Below are positions 58,033 through 64,000 of a stretch of 64,000 bases of DNA, in pieces (positions within the stretch are counted from its first letter, which is position 1; the number at the start of each line of letters is the position of its first letter). Made by a program: the position numbers and the translations under genes. This DNA comes from Halicephalobus mephisto (lineage: Eukaryota; Nematoda; Chromadorea; Rhabditida; Panagrolaimidae). The DNA lies in contig SWDT01000574.1 of assembly GCA_009193035.1 (NCBI GenBank), forward strand, positions 48,279 through 112,278. Direction: 5' to 3'. The notes beneath the pieces were generated by a model. The model ran no database searches and was not told where the DNA came from. It was given only the letters and a program-made list of their open reading frames with translations.

Positions 58033-61000
58033 ATGAATCAACAGAGACCCAGGAAGAAGAGTAATGTTGCGCAAAGTATACAATTGTCCCGTGGATTTTG
58101 TAAGAATTTGGAACGTTGAAAATTGGGAGATTCATGGGGATCATAGATCACTCTAGTTATTGAAGGAAAAATTTTTGATTTATAATTATTTCAAAAATAG
58201 GGACTTTTCCAATTATGTGGTATTTCTGTCTCGAACATTTAATTCTAAAATTTGAATATAAAACCGAAAAAAGCACTTATAATACTGTAATAAAGTTCAT
58301 AGATTCTGAATCTAAAGTCAGAATCAGAAGTCAACCTCCAGAATCCAGGATTCTGAAGACTAACTTCCAATTCAAAAAACATTTGGGATTTTATATCAAA
58401 GTTATTTTAAAAACAGAACTTTATTTAAAATCGTTTTTAAAGTACTGTATAACAGATGCAAAATTATTTTAAATAACTTTTTTTTTAAATTAAAATTATA
58501 TTTTTAAACATCATTATAAATTTTAAAAAATAATAATTTCCTAATTTAAAAAAAAAACTTTCAATAAGTTTTGAACGAAAAACATTAATTTTAACAAAAT
58601 AGTTCTAAATTATCATTTATTTTTTTTATTTAACATAATTCGTAATTTTAAATAAAGTTACAAATTAAAATTTATTAAAATTAAAATTTATTTTTATTTT
58701 AAAATTTCAAAATCATCATTATTGAAACAACTCGGACCATTTGGCAGTAACTAAAGCTGTAAATTTTCGAAAATGTTCGATTTTCGAACTCAAATTAGTT
58801 CAATGTCAAGGTCTATAAAAAGGTCAACATCAAAATCGAATTTAATTTTAGCACAATAATTGAATAAACTGACTTGCTCAAATGTTGCATGCAATCTGCA
58901 GATTTTACTTTTATTTTAAAATCATTAATGTAAATATAAACATAAATATAAAAATATCGATCGATTTTACAGAATGTTGCGTGCAATCTGCAGAGTTGAT
59001 TTCGATATCAACCTACCTGCCGCAATGTTGCATGAAATCTGCAAATTTGATTTCGACTTATCTGCTTTAATTTTGCAAGCAGATTGCGGATTTTACTTTT
59101 ATTTCGAAATCATAAATGTAAATATAAAAATATCGATCAATTTTACAGAATGTTGCGTGCAATCTGCAGAGTTGATTTCGACTTATCTGCTTTAATTTTG
59201 CGAGCAGATTTTACTTTTATTTCGAAATCATAAATGTAAATATAAACATAAACATAAATATAAAAATATCGATCGATATTGCAGAATGTTGCGTGCAATC
59301 TGCAAATTTGATTTCGATGTTGACTAATTTACAGATATCGGCAAAATTCTAATTTAAATTCCTCGATTCCCGAATTGGAACTAGTTTAAAATCGCCGGTC
59401 TTAGTAGTAACCACTTCGAGCACGTGAATGACCGAAGAACTGTCGACTTCCTTGTTTATTTTTGTCGATGCAAGCAGAATATCGGTTGTCTCTTTCCCAA
59501 TTTGGACCTAGTGTACTTTCCGGTCTTCTTGACCAAGGTACGGAGTTCATTGTCGAGCTGTGCAACATTCGTCCCCAACGACAGTTGCTCCCCTTTATTT
59601 CGCAAAATTTCAAAGTTCTTTCTTTCAAATTATTTTTACTTAATTAGTATGTTAAGTTGATTTAATTATAAAAAATCTAATATAAAAACAAAAGAAATGA
59701 GGCAAATTTTGCGAAATAAAAAGAAGCAAACATTGCTAAGGAAGGAAATATCGTTGAGGAACAATTTTCACTAAGGAGAAATATCGTTAAGAATTAACTT
59801 TCACTAGAGAGAAATATTGTTAAGAATTAACTTTCACTAAGGAGGAAATATTGTTAGGAATTAACTATCGTCAGGAAGGAAATATCATTGGAGAACCAAT
59901 ATCGTCAGAGAGATAATATCTCTAAGGATCAACTCTTGCTAGAGAGCTAGTCTCATTGGGAAGCAAATATCACTGAAGTTCAACTCTTGCCAGGGAATAA
60001 ATATCCCACAGTCATTATTCACAAGACCGATGAATCCAGCAACACACACCTGACTAGTACTGTAGTTGGGTTTTCGTGCTGAGAGGACACGCACGGCTCC
60101 TTGCCGCGGTCCTAATAGATATCTAAATTGTTTTTTTGAAAACTTGCCCGAATAAAGGATAAAGGAAAGTCATTGTCGGTTATCTGTGATTTGTGTCATT
60201 GAAATTCGAAATCAAACTTGAATTTTATCTTAATACGAAAATTTAATTTTTTCTATTTCGGAAAATTCATATATCGAATTCTATCAATTTAGGTAAGACA
60301 ATTTTTCGAAATACAAAAAATCTACAGTTTCTGAAAAAGAGAAATTCAAATTTCAATTCCAAATTCTGACCGTCAACTTTGATTATTTGAAACATTAGTT
60401 TTGAACAGAACTGCCGAGTTTTCGAAATTTCCGATTTTCAAATTCGAACTAGTTCGATTCGAATTAATTTAAAATTTTTATTAAAAATTCGAATTAATTT
60501 AAAATTTTTATTAAAAACTCAAATTAATTCAAAATTTTTATTAAAAACTCGAATTAATTCAAAATTTTTATTAAAAACTCGAATTAATTCAAAATTTTTA
60601 TTAAAAATTTGCTTAAAAATTTCATTCAAAATTCGATTTTAAAATTCGAAAATCGACAGTTTTGGTTATGAATACTCGATTTTGAATCGAGGTAGATTAT
60701 TCTTCAACAAGAGACGTTGTTGCGGATTATGACGTAATTTACATATCCTCCAAAATCCGATCAAAGAAGTATTTTTCCAATCAGTTTAGCTTACAGTAAA
60801 CACGTTTTTAACAATGTTGTAAAATAAAAAATTTGAATAAAGAATTGTCGAAAATTGGATTTTATTTTTTTTTCGAATTTGTTTTAACACAAATTTTTAT
60901 TTTCGCTTGAGAATGAGCGAATTCGCCGTGGTTATCAATAGTTTTGCAGTTGACTTTCTTCTTAGATTACTTTATCGCAAAATTCGGCCGTCGCTAAAAC

Positions 61001-63723
61001 AAGAAAATTCATCGTGATTTTTAAAGATTTCATCTTCAAAATTGACGTCATTTTTTTAGATTCTTGTCAGGATAGAAGGCAGGAATATTTTAATAACCTT
61101 TATTACCACAGTAAGACAGATACAATTATTATATAAGATTCTACAGAAGACAACTGAGAATTTCACTTGCGCCCTATAATATTCTACGGTCCCTGACATT
61201 CAGGCTATCATTTCAGGTCCTCTCTAGCCTAGTTCCGGTCCCAACATCTACATAACAAGTTTGAGCATACATGATAATCAAGTCTCACTCATATCTTACA
61301 ATATCCCACTTTTCCTGATACCTAGGCTATCACTTCAACTTATCTTCCTAGTCTAGTTCCGGTCCCAACATCTACATAACTAGTTTCAACATGTAAAATA
61401 ACAAAATCTCACTCATATTTTACAATATTCCACGATCCCTGATATTTAGACTATCGCTTCAACTTATCTTCTCAGTCTAGTTACCGTCCCAACATCTACA
61501 TAACAAGTTTCAGCATGTAAAATAACAAAATCTCACTCATACCCTACAGTATTCCACGCTCCCTGATATCCAGGCTATCAATTCAACTTATCTTCCTACT
61601 CTAGTTTCTGTCCTAACAATTTCTTTTAACACAAAATTTTTATTTTTTGCATAAGAACAAGCAAGTTCATCATGATTTTTAAAGATTTTGCTTTGAAAAT
61701 TGAAATCTATTTTTTGGATTTTTGACAGAATTAAACCTTTGCTCAAAATTAACAAACTCGTCATAATTTTCAGGAACTTTGTACTACAATTTTATTTCAT
61801 GTCCAATAGCAGACATTATTAGAAAAGTTGGAAAAAAACAATTTTTATTTAAAGTAAAAAATTGAACATTAATAAAATTTAATTTGATAAATTATATGAA
61901 AAATAAATTTAAATTAAAATTATAAATTTCATAGATCATATATTTTGAAGGTTTTTCTTCATCTAATGCTTCAGACAGCTTCCAAAATCACAATGATTTC
62001 AGACACAATCGGCTTTCGACACATGCTTAGTTTTAATCTTTTCAAAAAATTTTTCTTTTCTTATTTTTCTGATTTTTTTACTTTCATTGTTAATTCATCG
62101 TTCATATTTCTATAAAATTATTATTTTCTACATTTATATTTTTATTTAAAAATGTCATCAAAAATCGAAACTTAAAATTTTCAGTGATTCAGAAATTAAA
62201 AAATTTGTAAAATTTAAAATTTAAAATTTAAAAATTTAATTTTATTTTAGCTCTTTTCCATCCTTTGTCCAGAAGATTGCACATGTTGTTGTTGATTTTA
62301 GTTGGGTTCTTTGCCGTGGTCTGTATGAGGATCAACATGGGGATAGCCATGACCTGCATGATAAACTCCACCGCTGTGGCCATGATTCAGACCGAAACTC
62401 AAATGTTGCCGATTAATGATTCAATTTCAAACATCACCACAACACCAATTATTGTAGTAACTACGAAACATAAAATAGAATCTGAAAATGAAATTGGAAA
62501 ATGTTCAAAAAAAAAAGATAACGGAGATCAACCTACTGTGTAACGATTATGGAGTAAGCTTTACAGTAACGGATGAAGTACCGTACCTCTGAAATTCTTC
62601 CTTAATTGTGGCTTTTAGAGAAGATTACAGTATACTCAAAAAAGTTATTTTCTAGGATTCCATAAGTATTAAGTTTTTAATTTTCGGTCTCAACTGGAAA
62701 TTTTTTAAGTTTCTGTTGAGACAAGTTTTCCAACATATCACTATCGATATTATTTTCCATAATGGAAAAATTTTAAAACTTTATAGAACTTCTTAAATAT
62801 CAAAATTTCACAATTTTCGGTCTCAATTGGAAATTTTTGAAATTCTTGTTGAGACAAATTTCTCGGGATTTTATTCCCTACAATAGTATCTGTTAGGATA
62901 GAAGCAGAATACTTTAATAATCTTTATTATTACAGTAAGACAGATACAATTGTTCTATATCTTTCACATAAGACAACTGAGAGTTTCGTACCTACCCTAT
63001 GATATCCCATGTTCCCTGATATCTAGGTTATCCCTTCGAGTCCTGTCTTTGTAGTCTAGTTTCTGTTCCAACACACAAGACAACCAAGTTTCATTCACGC
63101 CCTACAGTAATTCACGTCCTACAGTATCCCATGTTCCTGATATCTAGGTTATCCCTTCGAGTCCTGTCTTTGTAGTCTAGTTTCTGTTCAACACCAAGAC
63201 AACCAAGTTTCATTCACGTCCTACAGTATCCATGTTCCTTGATATCTAGGCTATCGCTTAAATCCTCTCTTTCTACTCTAGTCCCGTCCCAACAATATCC
63301 TTATTGATATCACGTTTAGTTTTATTTTGAATTCATTTAGGGAACATTAGTCTGGTCCCTAGTGTCCAAGGCTGGATATTCTCCAGTGCCTTTTACGGCT
63401 CTCCCTCACGATCCTTCCTTCGGGCTATCTGGCAGATACTCAATCTCCCAAATTCCTTCTAACGATAGCCGTCATCTGTTACGTCTCTGAACAGCCTGAC
63501 CCCCGTCATAGCAGTTCACGGTGGATGGATCCCGTTATTTTTTCGACAGAGTAGTCATGGGCATGGGTGACGTAAGTGTTCTCTCCTCGATCGAGTTTCA
63601 TTCAAATTTTAGGGAATAGCCATCCCTGCTATAACAAACTAGTCACTTTCTGGATCCCTATTGAAGAAAAGTCCACAGCAGCAACGATTTACACGTCTGG
63701 ATTTTCCTTAGCTAGTGTCATAG
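58033..63723 (+). CDS. SLC17-family anion/phosphate transporter, partial, with apparent frameshifts
   Basis: Likely exons 62251-62553, 63341-63571 and 63613-63723; a possible first exon is 58033-58099 (MNQQRPRKKSNVAQSIQLSR, donor GTAAGA, matching phase 1). Exon 2 encodes the first SLC17 helix (LILVGFFAVVCMRINMGIAM) and a glycosylated-type loop ending NDYG. Exon 3 reads TLVWSP, VQGWIFSSAFYG, LPSGYLAD and VVMGMGD in shifting frames; exon 4 reads KLVTFWIPIEEKSTAATIY. About six small indels break the frame, nearly all in homopolymers: A-run 62507-62516, CCC 63357-63359, CCC 63403-63405, CT repeat 63484-63488, T-run 63538-63543 and AAA 63636-63638. The gene runs off the window. SLC17 members carry phosphate, glutamate or other organic anions by major-facilitator transport. 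It is either a young pseudogene or, more likely, an intact gene in error-prone sequence. Confidence 0.75.
58880..59340. repeat. Tandem array of about 100-130-base units
   Basis: Four copies with AGAATGTTGCGTGCAATCTG, TTTTACTTTTATTTCGAAAT and ATATAAAAATATCGATCGAT. Inside the long putative first intron of the SLC17-like gene. Confidence 0.8.
59395..60200 (-). mobile_element. Decayed retroelement-like segment
   Basis: A G+C-richer block at 59400-59630 has a minus-strand open stretch of 57 codons with a coiled-coil look (NVAQLDNELRTLVKKTGKYT, then RSKLGKRQ), ending in TAA. At 59730-60000 a unit of about 33 bases (AAGAATTAACTTTCACTA, GGAGAAATATCGTT) repeats about eight times. A further block to 60200 carries GAATAAAGG. 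Open stretch, repeats and polyadenylation-like signal suggest the remains of a retroelement, but no diagnostic motif is seen. Confidence 0.35.
60465..60615. repeat. 30-base tandem repeat
   Basis: Five near-identical copies of a unit with CGAATTAATTCAAAATTTTT and ATTAAAAACT. The flanking 60200-61060 holds no gene. Confidence 0.85.
61065..61618. mobile_element. Family 4 element, enlarged by internal duplications
   Basis: Starts TGTCAGGATAGAAGGCAGG and ends CTAGTTTCTGTCCTAACA. The inside has three to four tandem copies of a unit of about 120 bases with CCCAACATCTACATAACAAG, ACAAAATCTCACTCATA and CCCTGATATCCAGGCTATC. It is the longest family 4 copy in the window. Confidence 0.75.
62891..63294. 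mobile_element. Family 4 element in the SLC17-like intron
   Basis: Starts TGTTAGGATAGAAGCAG and ends CTAGTCCCGTCCCAACA. Flanks GTATC and ATATC agree at four of five bases. Its two internal units (about 63070 and 63180) differ by single-base losses in short runs (TCCCAT against TCCAT, TTCCAAC against TTCAAC). Confidence 0.75.
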
Positions 63724-64000
63724 GTACTTACAAAAAATCGAGCTTTATTCGGGATAATTTTTAAAAAGTTATATATCTTGGAATTCCTGAAACACGTATT
63801 CAGAATCCGTTATCTATTACTGTAGAAGGATTTTCCGAAGCGCTAAAATCAAAAAAGTGAAAAAACTAAGATATAAACAATAAAAAACTGTGGGGAACAC
63901 TTTTCATCGTTAAAGTTCTTTTCTTCGAAGTTTCAATTTTCAACATTAAGTTTACAAAATTAAATAATTATTTTTCGTAATTAGATATAAATTTCGAAGC
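63724..64000. other. Start of next SLC17-like intron
   Basis: After the GTACTT donor at 63724 no further exon is recognisable before the window ends. The sequence is A+T rich without a clear repeat. Confidence 0.4.

Overview
The window looks like nuclear DNA of a nematode, most likely a rhabditid close to Caenorhabditis. The protein genes are split by many very short introns (about 43-50 bases). Introns end in TTTCAG or TTTTAG, several first exons follow a TTTCAG-type site that suits spliced-leader trans-splicing, and the gene families are typical worm ones (ubiquitin-eL40 fusion, NHX exchangers, C-type lectins, histidine acid phosphatases). Sequence outside genes is very A+T rich and packed with tandem repeats and short inverted-repeat transposons. 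All exon models below were read by eye from reading frames, splice sites and recognisable motifs.

Layout. 0-8 kb: a KANSL3/NSL3-like chromatin gene (+) converges on a chromodomain gene (-). These are followed by a repeat array, two small unassigned candidates (5.7 and 6.6 kb) and ubq-2 (-). 8-15 kb: a gene desert of A+T-rich repeats. 15-20 kb: a seven-exon Na+/H+ exchanger (+). 20-22 kb: two tandem arrays. 21.8-25.9 kb: a two-domain C-type lectin (+) whose first intron holds several nested transposons. 26-36 kb: mostly repeats, with a candidate secreted peptide gene (-, 28.5 kb) and a tRNA-like element (29.7 kb). 36.5-37.8 kb: a bZIP-like factor (+).

38-64 kb: two histidine acid phosphatases (-) with a BCNT/CFDP1 gene (+) between them, two type II Na+/phosphate cotransporters of the SLC34 family in tandem (-), and at the right edge an SLC17-family transporter (+, incomplete, with several apparent frameshifts). 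Five of the six genes in this last block belong to families that release or move phosphate, so the block may be a local phosphate-handling cluster; that is an inference from gene content.

The main things to re-examine are: a 42-codon membrane-anchor ORF in frame with, but separated by one TGA from, the second SLC34 gene; the run of homopolymer-linked frameshifts in the SLC17 gene; four families of short inverted-repeat elements, one inserted into another with a 5-base duplication; 45-base introns that stay open in frame; and heat-shock-element-like motifs inside dispersed intronic repeats.
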